Positions 23,759 through 30,690 of a DNA stretch of 39,764 nucleotides are shown piece by piece. Within the stretch, counting starts at the first letter, position 1; each line of letters starts with the position of its first letter. The stretch is from Flavobacteriales bacterium UBA1820 (lineage in GTDB: Bacteria; Bacteroidota; Bacteroidia; Flavobacteriales; UBA1820). The translations under genes and the position numbers were made by a program. The DNA lies in the NCBI GenBank assembly GCA_002314265.1, contig DCEW01000033.1, positions 1-39,764 on the forward strand, read 5' to 3'. The notes under the pieces are model-generated. The model saw only the letters and a list, made by a program, of their open reading frames with translations, ran no database searches and was not told the DNA's origin.

Positions 23759-24277
23759 ATGGAAAACGAGATCTTGAAACAGTGGCAGCGGGATTATCCG
23801 TCGATCCCGGCCGATGTGTTGGCAAAGCTGGCGGGCTTTCTGGAGACGGTCTGCGGGGGCGATGCGGCGCGACGCAGCGAGTTGGTAACGGCTTCGGCTG
23901 ATGCGATGGCGATGCTCTCCGAGCGTTTTTCGGCCTCGGCACAGGCCGAGGCACAGGTAGCCGAGTACGAGCAGGGACGGGCGACGCAGGCGGAATTCGT
24001 CCAGGCGCTCTCCAAGGAACTCACCGATCGGGGTGTGCCCGAGGCTTTCTGGAAAGCGGCGCTCGAGGTGGATACCCTCCAGGGCGAGGTGGTGCCTTCG
24101 GCCGATGCGATCCAGGCGGGGTACAAGGCGTACCTGCAGCAACAGGCCGATGAAAAGGTGGCGCAGCAGCCGCGTCCGCAGCAGGCGACTCAGACGCCGA
24201 AGGTGTCGCCGGCGGTGGAGAATTACCTGCGGTCGTTGCGCAGCGATTCGCCCCTGGCGGGGAAACTCAAGGGCTGA
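23759..24277 (+). CDS. Scaffold-like protein upstream of the major capsid gene
   Basis: Encodes 172 residues, helical, rich in Ala, Gln and Glu. It begins MENEILKQWQRDYPSIPADV, has a coiled-coil-like centre (SASAQAEAQVAEYEQGRATQAEF), a low-complexity Gln/Pro linker near residue 137 and a basic end (LRSLRSDSPLAGKLKG). Position directly before the capsid gene and composition fit a prohead scaffolding protein; a capsid decoration protein is the alternative. No protease domain is present. Eighty-one bases separate it from the capsid gene. Confidence 0.55.
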   Translation: MENEILKQWQRDYPSIPADVLAKLAGFLETVCGGDAARRSELVTASADAMAMLSERFSASAQAEAQVAEYEQGRATQAEFVQALSKELTDRGVPEAFWKAALEVDTLQGEVVPSADAIQAGYKAYLQQQADEKVAQQPRPQQATQTPKVSPAVENYLRSLRSDSPLAGKLKG

Positions 24278-24358
24278 TCTGCCCGGCCAGACGGCTTTCA
24301 GAAGGGAAAAAACGATAATGTGGATATTTGTGTAACGTATTAACAATTTTGCAAGAAG
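24278..24358 (+). promoter_or_regulatory. Leader region of the major capsid gene
   Basis: GATATTTG (24323-24330) and CAATTTTG (24344-24351) are each one base from the -7 consensus. The second half of this gap is AT-rich compared with its surroundings. It may hold an extra promoter for the abundant capsid protein. Confidence 0.3.
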
Positions 24359-25441
24359 ATGAAAAAGACTTTGATCAAGGAAATTTCCGAGAACGATCTC
24401 CAGGCGGTGGTGGACGCCTACACGCTGGACGATTTTTACTACCCGTCCATCTTTCCGGTGATGTTCACCCCGACGCTTACCTGGCGGGCGCTTTCGGGCG
24501 ACTACGGCATCAATGTGGCGGCCGATGTGGTGTCCTACAATGTGGCTGCGCCGAAAAAGACGCGCAATGTGATCGAACGCCTGACGGGCAAGATCCCCAA
24601 GATCGAGATCGTCCGGGTCAAGGAAGAGACCGACCTGAACGAGTACCAGCACCTGCAGTACTACTACAGCAGCGAGGAGGGACAGCGCGCGCTGATGAAC
24701 TGGGTGTATGCCGATACCGATTTTTGCTTCAAGGGGGTCAATGCCCGTTTGGAGTGGCTGGCCCTGCGGGCGCTTTCTACCGGAGGGTTCGTGCTCGATA
24801 GTTCGAACAATGCCGGGACGGTAACCGAGACGACGGTCGACTTTGGGGTGCCCGAAGAGCACAAGCTGAAAGCGACGACGGCCTGGAACGAGGAAAATGC
24901 CGCTTCGGCTACTCCGATCTCGGACATCCGCTCGGTGGTGGCCAAAGGCGTGGGCGGGGGTATGCTGCTCAAGTACATGTTCATGGACCTGGAGACGTTC
25001 TACGCGATGATGGCTTCCGACGAGGCGATCGATTTCTGCTCGTCGTGGGTGCCGCAGGTGGGCCGGCTCAAGATCCCCAATGTGGACGAGGTGAACATTG
25101 CCCTCAAGGCGCACCGTTTGCCCGAGATCCGTCTGATCGATACGTATGTTACCCTCGAGGGGCAGTCCGGGCAGCGCACCACGGTCAATCCTTGGGAACG
25201 CGGCGTGGTAACTTTCGTGCCGGAGTTGGCCTGCGGGTACACGTACCACGGTCCGATGGCCGACGAGATGGTTACCGACAGCGTGGCTACGAAGGTCAAA
25301 CGCGAACACATTCTGATCAAGAAATACTCGACCGAGGATCCGGTGACGGAAGTGACCAAGGGGATTGCCAATGCGATTCCGGTGTGGGGCAATGCCGACC
25401 GTTGCTTCCTGTTCGATACCTTGGCCGGTCAGGGAGAATAA
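24359..25441 (+). CDS. Major capsid protein, gpE-like family
   Basis: Encodes 360 residues, close to the 341 of phage lambda gpE. The centre has VDFGVPEEHKLKATTAWNEE followed by PISDIRSVV, matching the lambda stretch in which a conserved VDMG leads to W and DD. The C-terminal part NPWERGVVTFVPE, then KKYSTEDPVTEVTKGIANAIPVWGNADRCFLFDTL, parallels the lambda end where a DP pair precedes a P..... AD motif. This is the HK97-type coat fold that forms icosahedral phage heads. The frame is complete and undamaged. It is followed by a candidate terminator, consistent with separate high expression. Confidence 0.85.
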   Translation: MKKTLIKEISENDLQAVVDAYTLDDFYYPSIFPVMFTPTLTWRALSGDYGINVAADVVSYNVAAPKKTRNVIERLTGKIPKIEIVRVKEETDLNEYQHLQYYYSSEEGQRALMNWVYADTDFCFKGVNARLEWLALRALSTGGFVLDSSNNAGTVTETTVDFGVPEEHKLKATTAWNEENAASATPISDIRSVVAKGVGGGMLLKYMFMDLETFYAMMASDEAIDFCSSWVPQVGRLKIPNVDEVNIALKAHRLPEIRLIDTYVTLEGQSGQRTTVNPWERGVVTFVPELACGYTYHGPMADEMVTDSVATKVKREHILIKKYSTEDPVTEVTKGIANAIPVWGNADRCFLFDTLAGQGE

Positions 25442-25522
25442 GACGGAAAGTGGATGTGTGTCGGGGGAGTGAGGCGCCGGAGGGTCGATGATGCTCCGGA
25501 GAAGAATGGGGAAACCCTCGTC

Positions 25523-25546
25523 GGGGCGGCCCGCTCCCCTTTTTTT
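25523..25546 (+). terminator. Candidate (partial) terminator after the capsid gene
   Basis: GGGG at 25523-25526 can pair with CCCC at 25536-25539, with two further pairs inside a bulge, and seven T residues follow directly (25540-25546). It sits in the 153-base gap between the capsid gene and the connector-like gene and may limit read-through into the neck genes. Confidence 0.55.
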
Positions 25547-25594
25547 CTGAAGAAAGAAAACAGTGAAACCGATAAAACAAGACGAGGACCGATC

Positions 25595-25915
25595 ATGACG
25601 GTATTACAAGCTTTGCGGATGGCGGTGGGCTATCCGCTGGATGAAACGGCGCTGGAGCGCATAGTGATAGACCGCAAGCTGACCCCGGAGGCCCCGTACA
25701 CGGGACAGACGCCGGAGTTCATGCTGGCTCGGGCGGATGTGTACATGGCACTGGCCGTGTCGCCCGATGTAGTGATGGATGGTTTTTCGCTCACGGTGGC
25801 CGACAGAAGTCTGCTGACGACCTTGGCCGAGAGCCTCTACCGGCAGTACGATCCTGCGGGAGAGCATCCGGGGATTTTTCGCGATGCGGTGCGCGACAGT
25901 TCGGATATCTGGTAA
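25595..25915 (+). CDS. Probable head-tail connector (adaptor-like) protein
   Basis: Encodes 106 residues from the ATG at 25595 (MTVLQALRMAVGYPLDE). The open frame runs back to 25454, but that part crosses the candidate terminator and is not protein-like. The protein is short and helical with VMDGFSLTVADRSLLTTLAESLYRQY, similar in size and place to DUF6706/gp6-type adaptors, which sit under the portal. No portal gene is visible in the cassette, so its partner is unknown. Assignment rests mainly on position and size. Confidence 0.55.
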   Translation: MTVLQALRMAVGYPLDETALERIVIDRKLTPEAPYTGQTPEFMLARADVYMALAVSPDVVMDGFSLTVADRSLLTTLAESLYRQYDPAGEHPGIFRDAVRDSSDIW

Positions 25916-25953
25916 GGGTCGGGAAACAAAGTTGGAAACGAGGAGGAAACGCG

Positions 25954-26283
25954 ATGATGTTCGATCTGTATCCGGATATTCTGACGGTGATCCCGCCGAG
26001 GGATGCGACGACTGATCCCTCGGGCGATTACGACCCGGCTCCGGCTCAGGAGACCGAGTATGCGATCTGCCGGGCCGTGCGCAACGGTTCGGGACAGGTG
26101 GTCCGTTTGCAAGGGGGAACGGAGTATCGTTTCAGCTATGTGCTGTACCTTCCGGCCGGGACGCCTGCGCTGAAGTTGGGAACGCCCGTGCGGGTGTATT
26201 CCCGCCAGGGAAACGAACGGGTGGCCAGCGGTTGTGTGGCCGATTTTGTCTCGGGGCCGCTGGGATGCAAACTATGGATATGA
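25954..26283 (+). CDS. Probable head-tail joining (stopper-like) protein
   Basis: Encodes 109 residues, predicted mainly beta. Segments are YPDILTVIPPRDATTDPSGDY, YAICRAVRNGSGQVVRLQGGTEYRFSYVLYLP and GTPVRVYSRQGNERVASG. Small beta proteins of this size right after the adaptor are typically stoppers (gpFII or gp16-like) that seal filled heads. I recognise the neighbourhood rather than the sequence. It lies 38 bases after the connector-like gene and 58 before the next. Confidence 0.5.
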   Translation: MMFDLYPDILTVIPPRDATTDPSGDYDPAPAQETEYAICRAVRNGSGQVVRLQGGTEYRFSYVLYLPAGTPALKLGTPVRVYSRQGNERVASGCVADFVSGPLGCKLWI

Positions 26284-26341
26284 AGATCGTCCGCGGGGCG
26301 GTGCCGTCCGGCGGATGTGGTGAAAAAACGAGAGAAGAAAC

Positions 26342-26749
26342 ATGAAAAAATCGACTTTTTCGATCGCAACGCTCCTGTATCGGAGGTTGGCGGGTCTGGA
26401 CGTGGTGCGGGAGATCACCGGTGGGCTGTACAAGGATGCCCGTCCGGTCAATTCCGACAAGGAAGACATAGTGATCCAGGCTTCGGGAGCCCTGCTGGAA
26501 CCGGGGGCGGTGGCCAAGGCGCGGGTGGTGCTGTACACTTCGCCGGTGTTTTCCGACCGGGGCGATGCGGTGGAACTGATCCCGGATTACAAACGCCTGG
26601 AATACCTCTGTTCGAAGGTCTTCGATGCCTTGGACGAGGTCTTTTCCGAAGGCTGCCTCACGTGGGTGGACGCGCAGACCTTTTCTTCGCAGGGCGAGAT
26701 GTTCTGCGCCGAGATGGAGGTGTCGGTCAGCCTGCGGGCCGGGGCGTAA
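26342..26749 (+). CDS. Probable tail-completion (neck) protein
   Basis: Encodes 135 residues of mixed alpha/beta type. It has SIATLLYRRLAGLDVVREITGGLYKDARPVNSDKEDIVI, then RLEYLCSKVFDALDEVF and a closing strand FCAEMEVSVSLRAGA. Size, order and the pattern of an N-terminal helix plus later strands fit tail-completion or tail-terminator proteins, which cap the tail tube where it meets the neck. There is no motif that proves it. Confidence 0.5.
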   Translation: MKKSTFSIATLLYRRLAGLDVVREITGGLYKDARPVNSDKEDIVIQASGALLEPGAVAKARVVLYTSPVFSDRGDAVELIPDYKRLEYLCSKVFDALDEVFSEGCLTWVDAQTFSSQGEMFCAEMEVSVSLRAGA

Positions 26750-26795
26750 ACGAGCGGGAGAACGGTTTAACAACAACAAAAAAAGAAATGAAATT

Positions 26796-27290
26796 ATGGC
26801 AAGTGTAGCAACATTCGGTCTTTCCAAGATCGAAATCAAAAAAACGGAGGAAACGGAAGGCCAGTACAAGACGCTGGGGATGACCTATCAGGATTCGTGC
26901 ATGCTCACCCAGAACGAGCCGGAGGTGATCGACCATTACGCCGAGGAGAGCGACGTGCCGGTGGTCTCGGTTTCGAAAGGGGGAAAGGTCCTTCTGACGT
27001 TTTCCATCATGGATGCCGATGTGGATGCTTTGGTGGAGCTGATGGGCGGGACGAAAGACCTCGAAAGCGGGGCGTGGAATGCGCCCGATGTCAATCCGAC
27101 GGTGGAATTGAGTATTCGGGTAACGCCCAAGTCGGGCTTGCAGATCGAGATTCCCCGCGCTTCGGTGGTGGCCAAGCTCAACGGCAGTTTTTCCCGTTCG
27201 GGGCTTTTCCTGATCACGGTTACGGCGACGGTGTTCAAAGCGGAGGATAAGCCGCGGATCATCGCTCGTCCGAAACCGGTCGATGCGTAA
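26796..27290 (+). CDS. Probable major tail (tube) protein, last gene of the cassette
   Basis: Encodes 164 residues from the ATG at 26796 (MASVATFGLSKIEI), preceded by an A-rich leader. The longer frame from 26625 overlaps the previous gene out of frame and is rejected. The protein is rich in beta strands: GKVLLTFSIMDADVDALVELMGG, then LNGSFSRSGLFLITVTATVFKA, a pattern of tail-tube proteins. Normally tail chaperone and tape-measure genes follow; here the cassette stops and the chromosomal gene recR begins within about 70 bases. The frame is intact to its end. Confidence 0.6.
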   Translation: MASVATFGLSKIEIKKTEETEGQYKTLGMTYQDSCMLTQNEPEVIDHYAEESDVPVVSVSKGGKVLLTFSIMDADVDALVELMGGTKDLESGAWNAPDVNPTVELSIRVTPKSGLQIEIPRASVVAKLNGSFSRSGLFLITVTATVFKAEDKPRIIARPKPVDA

Positions 27291-27315
27291 AGGGGGTGCG
27301 GATAGTCCGGGCAAG

Positions 27316-27357
27316 CCAGCCCTTTTCGGGGGACGAAAGTCTCCCGAAAAGGGCTGG
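27316..27357. terminator. Long hairpin between the cassette and recR
   Basis: Positions 27316-27334 pair with 27339-27357 over 19 bp (one G-T wobble) with a GAAA tetraloop closed by C-G. It lies between convergent genes and has no U-run on either side. A role in ending or protecting both transcripts is likely. Confidence 0.6.
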
Positions 27358-27362
27358 ATGCG

Positions 27363-27974
27363 TTACAGGGAACCTTCGTAGGGGATGCGGTTGGTCAGCG
27401 AACGACCCAGGGTGGCGTTGTCCGTGTATTGCAGTTCTTCGCCTACCGATACTCCGCGGGCGATGGAGGAGATGCGCAGGTCCTTGCGGGGGAGCATCTT
27501 GTAGATATAGTAAGCGGTGGTGTCGCCTTCGATGGTGGATGAGAGGGCGAAGATGAGTTCCGAGAGTTGTTCCTGCGCCACGCGCTGGCACAGCGAGGCG
27601 ATCTGCAGGTCGGAGGGGCCGATGCCTTCCATCGGCGAGATGCGTCCGCCCAGCACGTGATATACGCCCCGGTATTGTCCGGTCTGTTCGATGGCCATCA
27701 CGTCGCGCACGTCTTCCACTACGCAGACGGTGGAAAAGTCGCGCGAGGGGTCGGAGCAGATGTCGCAGACTTCCGCGTCGCACAGGTTGTGGCAATGGGT
27801 GCAGCGGTGGATGTGTTCGGTCAGGTCGGTAAGGGCTTGGGCCAGACTGCGGACCTGTTCGGGGTCTTGGCGCAGCAGGTGCAGAGCCATGCGCAGGGCG
27901 GTTTTTTCGCCCACTCCGGGCAGGGTGGCGATTTGCTGGACGGCGCGGGAAAATATTTTGGAGGGATAGTCCAT
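27363..27974 (-). CDS. recR: Recombination mediator RecR
   Basis: Encodes 203 residues, the usual length. RecR works with RecF and RecO to load RecA on gapped DNA. The N-terminal helix-hairpin-helix is ATLPGVGEKTALRMALHLL. The zinc finger has four Cys in HRCTHCHNLCDAEVCDICSD (about residues 57-75), and the Toprim domain follows (VCVVEDVRDVMAIEQTGQYRGVYHVLGG). The C-terminal ISSIARGVSVGEELQYTD is conserved. It reads toward the phage-like cassette and away from the META lipoprotein gene. TACCTTG on the minus strand at 27990-27996 is a weak -7 candidate. Confidence 0.96.
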   Translation of the reverse strand: MDYPSKIFSRAVQQIATLPGVGEKTALRMALHLLRQDPEQVRSLAQALTDLTEHIHRCTHCHNLCDAEVCDICSDPSRDFSTVCVVEDVRDVMAIEQTGQYRGVYHVLGGRISPMEGIGPSDLQIASLCQRVAQEQLSELIFALSSTIEGDTTAYYIYKMLPRKDLRISSIARGVSVGEELQYTDNATLGRSLTNRIPYEGSL

Positions 27975-28017
27975 CGGGACGTTGTGTTACAAGGTATAAA
28001 TTTGGAAAAAAATAATG

Positions 28018-28025
28018 TACATTTG
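28018..28025 (+). promoter_or_regulatory. Candidate promoter -7 element of the META lipoprotein gene
   Basis: TACATTTG matches TAnnTTTG, 55 bases before the ATG at 28080, in the 105-bp divergent gap shared with recR. No -33 TTTG at normal distance was seen. Confidence 0.45.
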
Positions 28026-28079
28026 TAGGGTATTCACCCGACAAAGCACGCAGGGTGTAAAATTACGAAAAAGCACGGT

Positions 28080-28493
28080 ATGAAAAAAAGCATGTGGCTG
28101 GCGGCGGCTGCGCTGTGGGCGGGGTGGCTCACCACGGGATGTGCAACCCAGCGGAATGTGGCTTTGCCGCAGGACGTTACTTATGTGATCGTTTCGATCG
28201 GGGGGTACGATACCGACAAGGACGGCCGGCCGGACATCACCTTCGCCAAGAGCGGGCAATTCTTCGGTTCGACGGGTTGCAACCGTTATTTCGGACAGTA
28301 TCTCAGCGAGGGGCCGGATATCGAGGTGGTAGGCAACGTGGGAATGACCCGGATGTACTGCCACAATCAGGCCGAACAGGAGCAGCTCCTGGCCCGGGAG
28401 ATCGTCAAGATAAAGAAGTTTGAGGTCAGGGGCAACCGTCTTACCCTCACCACGGAAGACGGCTTGAAGATAGAGGGCGTGCGGGCCAAGTGA
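28080..28493 (+). CDS. META/HslJ-like domain lipoprotein
   Basis: Encodes 137 residues. A lipoprotein signal ends WLTTGC with Cys21. The mature part includes TFAKSGQFFGSTGCNRYFGQY, which is the conserved G-x-x-GCN-x-Y core of META domains, and VGMTRMYCHNQAEQEQLLAREI, matching the family's later segment. E. coli HslJ, the best known relative, is a heat-induced outer-membrane lipoprotein linked to novobiocin tolerance; the role here is not known. The gene stands alone, divergent from recR, and ends before a 20-bp hairpin. Confidence 0.85.
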   Translation: MKKSMWLAAAALWAGWLTTGCATQRNVALPQDVTYVIVSIGGYDTDKDGRPDITFAKSGQFFGSTGCNRYFGQYLSEGPDIEVVGNVGMTRMYCHNQAEQEQLLAREIVKIKKFEVRGNRLTLTTEDGLKIEGVRAK

Positions 28494-28513
28494 TCCGCGC
28501 GCAGTAGTATGGG

Positions 28514-28556
28514 AGGCGTTCAGCGCTGCGCCCGCAGGGCGCAGCGCTGAACGCCT
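28514..28556. terminator. 20-bp perfect hairpin after the META lipoprotein gene
   Basis: Positions 28514-28533 pair perfectly with 28537-28556 around a three-base loop. No U-run follows. A second hairpin, CCCCC-TTC-GGGGG at 28570-28582, follows 13 bases later. Together they probably end the lipoprotein transcript before the M16 peptidase promoter. Confidence 0.6.
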
Positions 28557-28599
28557 CTGACGTTACCGTCCCCCTTCGGGGGAATCGGACAAAAATCCG

Positions 28600-28607
28600 T
28601 ACCTTTG
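28600..28607 (+). promoter_or_regulatory. Candidate M16 peptidase promoter -7 element
   Basis: TACCTTTG matches TAnnTTTG. The start would fall near 28613, 13 bases before the ATG at 28626, ruling out the in-frame TTG at 28605 as a start. Confidence 0.5.
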
Positions 28608-28625
28608 CTTCCTATCGGAAACGGC

Positions 28626-29882
28626 ATGGAAAACGAGACGTCATCGGTTTATGGTACCCTTTCTTCCGGGGTGCGGCTGTATTGCCGCCGCACGGAGCGG
28701 AAGATCGCCCATCTGGCTTTTTTGTTCGACATCGGTTCGCGGGACGAGCTTGCCCGGGAGCACGGGATGGCGCATTACATCGAACACTGTCTGTTCAAGG
28801 GAACCCGTTCGCGCCGTCCGTATCACATTCTAGCGCGCCTGGAAGATGTCGGCGGGGAGATCAACGCGTTCACGACCAAGGAAAACATCTGTCTGCACGG
28901 CTCGTTCCGCCCGGGTTATCTGGGACGGGCGATGGAACTGTTTGCCGACATTGCTTTTGCCACTACCTACCCTTCCCGGGAGATCGAAAAGGAAAAAGAC
29001 GTGGTGGCCGACGAGATCCATTCGTACCTCGAATCGCCCGACGAACTGATCTTCGAGCAGGTCGAGGAACTGGTCTTCGCCCGCAATCCGCTGGGGCGTA
29101 CCATCCTCGGGACGGAAGAAACCCTGCGCCGTTTTACCCGGGAAGACATCTTGGCGTTTTTGCGCCGTTGTTTTTCCCCGCAGCGCATGCTCATCTGCTT
29201 TTCGGGCGATGTGCCCCCCGAGCGCGTGCGTGAGGAGGCGGAAAAATACCTGGCGCGTTATCCGCAAATCTTCTCCCGGCCCATCCTTGCCCTCGGGCGG
29301 AAGACCCCGGCAGAGTACCATCCTCTCCAGCAGGAAAAGGAAATGGACATCCACCTGTGCCATGCGATCTTGGCGGCGCCATCGTTTTCGGCCACGCACG
29401 AAAAAAATGCCGCGATGGCCCTGCTGACCAACGTGCTGGGCGGGGCGCCGATGAGTGCGCGGCTGAACCTCTCGCTCCGGGAACGCTATGCGCTGGCTTA
29501 CAGCGTAGAGGCATTCTACACGGCGTATTCCGATACGGGGATCTCCGGGGTGTATTTCGCTACCGACGAAGATACTCTGGAGCGCAGCCTGGAGATCACC
29601 TACCGGGAGTTGCGCCGCCTTCGGGAAGAACCGTTGGGCACCTTGCAGTTGCACAAGGCCAAACGTCAGTTGTGCGGCCAGCTGGCCATTGCCTCGGAAA
29701 ACGAATTGAGCAGTCTGCTTTCGGTCGGCCGGTCGTATCTGCAGACCGGGCGGGCCGACACCTTCGAACAGGCTTGTGCCCGGGTGGAGGCGGTAACCGC
29801 CCTCCAGTTGCAGCAGTTGGCTTGCGAGGTCTTTTCTCCCGAGCTGCTTACGACCTTGTTGTTCAAGCGAAAAAAACGATAA
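28626..29882 (+). CDS. M16-family zinc metallopeptidase
   Basis: Encodes 418 residues. The inverted zinc motif HxxEH is at residues 50-54 (HYIEH) and the third ligand is E130 in VVADEIHSY, so the catalytic N-terminal domain is intact. The C-terminal half (HLCHAILAAPSFSATHEKNAAM, LGGAPMSARLNLSLRERYALAYSVEAF) is the non-catalytic partner domain with the conserved R-x..YS element. No signal peptide is seen, so it is likely cytosolic. Relatives include mitochondrial processing peptidase and bacterial PqqF/YmxG types. Fourteen bases separate it from an O-methyltransferase gene. Confidence 0.93.
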   Translation: MENETSSVYGTLSSGVRLYCRRTERKIAHLAFLFDIGSRDELAREHGMAHYIEHCLFKGTRSRRPYHILARLEDVGGEINAFTTKENICLHGSFRPGYLGRAMELFADIAFATTYPSREIEKEKDVVADEIHSYLESPDELIFEQVEELVFARNPLGRTILGTEETLRRFTREDILAFLRRCFSPQRMLICFSGDVPPERVREEAEKYLARYPQIFSRPILALGRKTPAEYHPLQQEKEMDIHLCHAILAAPSFSATHEKNAAMALLTNVLGGAPMSARLNLSLRERYALAYSVEAFYTAYSDTGISGVYFATDEDTLERSLEITYRELRRLREEPLGTLQLHKAKRQLCGQLAIASENELSSLLSVGRSYLQTGRADTFEQACARVEAVTALQLQQLACEVFSPELLTTLLFKRKKR

Positions 29883-29896
29883 ACGGCAGGAAAACG

Positions 29897-30568
29897 ATGG
29901 CAGACGACTTTCAAGTACACTTTTCCCAAACGGAGTACGGACCGCTGGAGGACTACGCCGAGGAACATTCCTCGCGGAGCGGAACCTTGCTGGAGGAGTT
30001 GGTGCGCACCACTTGGCAGCGGAGCATCCACCCGCGGATGTTGTCCGGCGAGTACCAGGGGCGTATCCTCTCGATGGTGTCCTGCCTGTTGCGCCCGCGG
30101 CGCATCCTGGAGATCGGCACGTTCACGGGTTATTCCGCCTTGTGCCTGAGTGAAGGGCTCGCGGCGCAGGGGGAGCTGATCACCGTGGACTGCAACGAGG
30201 AGATCGAAGACCTCGCCCGCTCGTTCTTTGCCCGCAGTCCGCGTGCGGACAGCATCCGGATGGTGGTGGGCGATGCGCGGCAGGTGGTGCCGGCCTTGGA
30301 AGGCGATTTCGACCTGGTGTTCGTCGATGGGGAAAAGTCGGAGTACCCGCAGTACCTCGATCTGGTAGCTCCCCGGGTGCGGACAGGAGGCGTGTTGATG
30401 GCCGACAACGTGTTGTGGAACGGGAAAGTGCTTCGGGAGCCCCGCCCCGGCGACCGCGATACGGCAGCCGTGCAGGAATTCAACCGGCGTCTGGCTTCCG
30501 ATCCGCGCTTCGAGACGGTATTGCTCCCGGTGCGTGACGGATTGACGATCGCCCGGAGGGTGCGGTGA
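29897..30568 (+). CDS. SAM-dependent O-methyltransferase (catechol-O-methyltransferase-like)
   Basis: Encodes 223 residues. A SAM-binding motif RRILEIGTFTGYSALCLSEGL lies near residue 68. The metal and SAM contacts follow in LITVDCNEE and FDLVFVDGEKSEYPQYLDL, and GGVLMADNVLWNGKVL continues the pattern of the divalent-cation-dependent O-methyltransferase family 3. Members methylate hydroxyls on small molecules or tRNA (TrmR type), so the substrate is open. The start at 29897 follows the M16 stop by 14 bases, and the larger upstream frame is a shadow of that gene. The two genes form a likely operon. Confidence 0.9.
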   Translation: MADDFQVHFSQTEYGPLEDYAEEHSSRSGTLLEELVRTTWQRSIHPRMLSGEYQGRILSMVSCLLRPRRILEIGTFTGYSALCLSEGLAAQGELITVDCNEEIEDLARSFFARSPRADSIRMVVGDARQVVPALEGDFDLVFVDGEKSEYPQYLDLVAPRVRTGGVLMADNVLWNGKVLREPRPGDRDTAAVQEFNRRLASDPRFETVLLPVRDGLTIARRVR

Positions 30569-30690
30569 GCAGGCACTTTCGGGGAAGAGGATGCCGGAAA
30601 AGGAAGCGGATGCACTGGGAGAAAAGAACAAAACGGACAAGCGGACAAAAAAGACAAACGAAAGAGATAAACAATAAAGAGATTCGGGCT
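30569..30690 (+). other. Purine-rich leader before lnt
   Basis: This 122-base gap is mostly A and G on the coding strand, particularly 30586-30685. No hairpin and no TAnnTTTG was found, so read-through from the methyltransferase gene is likely. Confidence 0.45.

Noticed and set aside
26625..26795. Upstream in-frame extension of the tail-tube-like gene
   Set aside because: It overlaps the previous gene in another frame and is Arg/Trp-rich; the ATG at 26796 follows an A-rich leader and starts a protein-like sequence.
20600..27360. att direct repeats flanking the phage-like cassette
   Set aside because: Compared the dnaJ-side and recR-side borders by eye and saw no shared repeat beyond a few bases, and no tRNA target.
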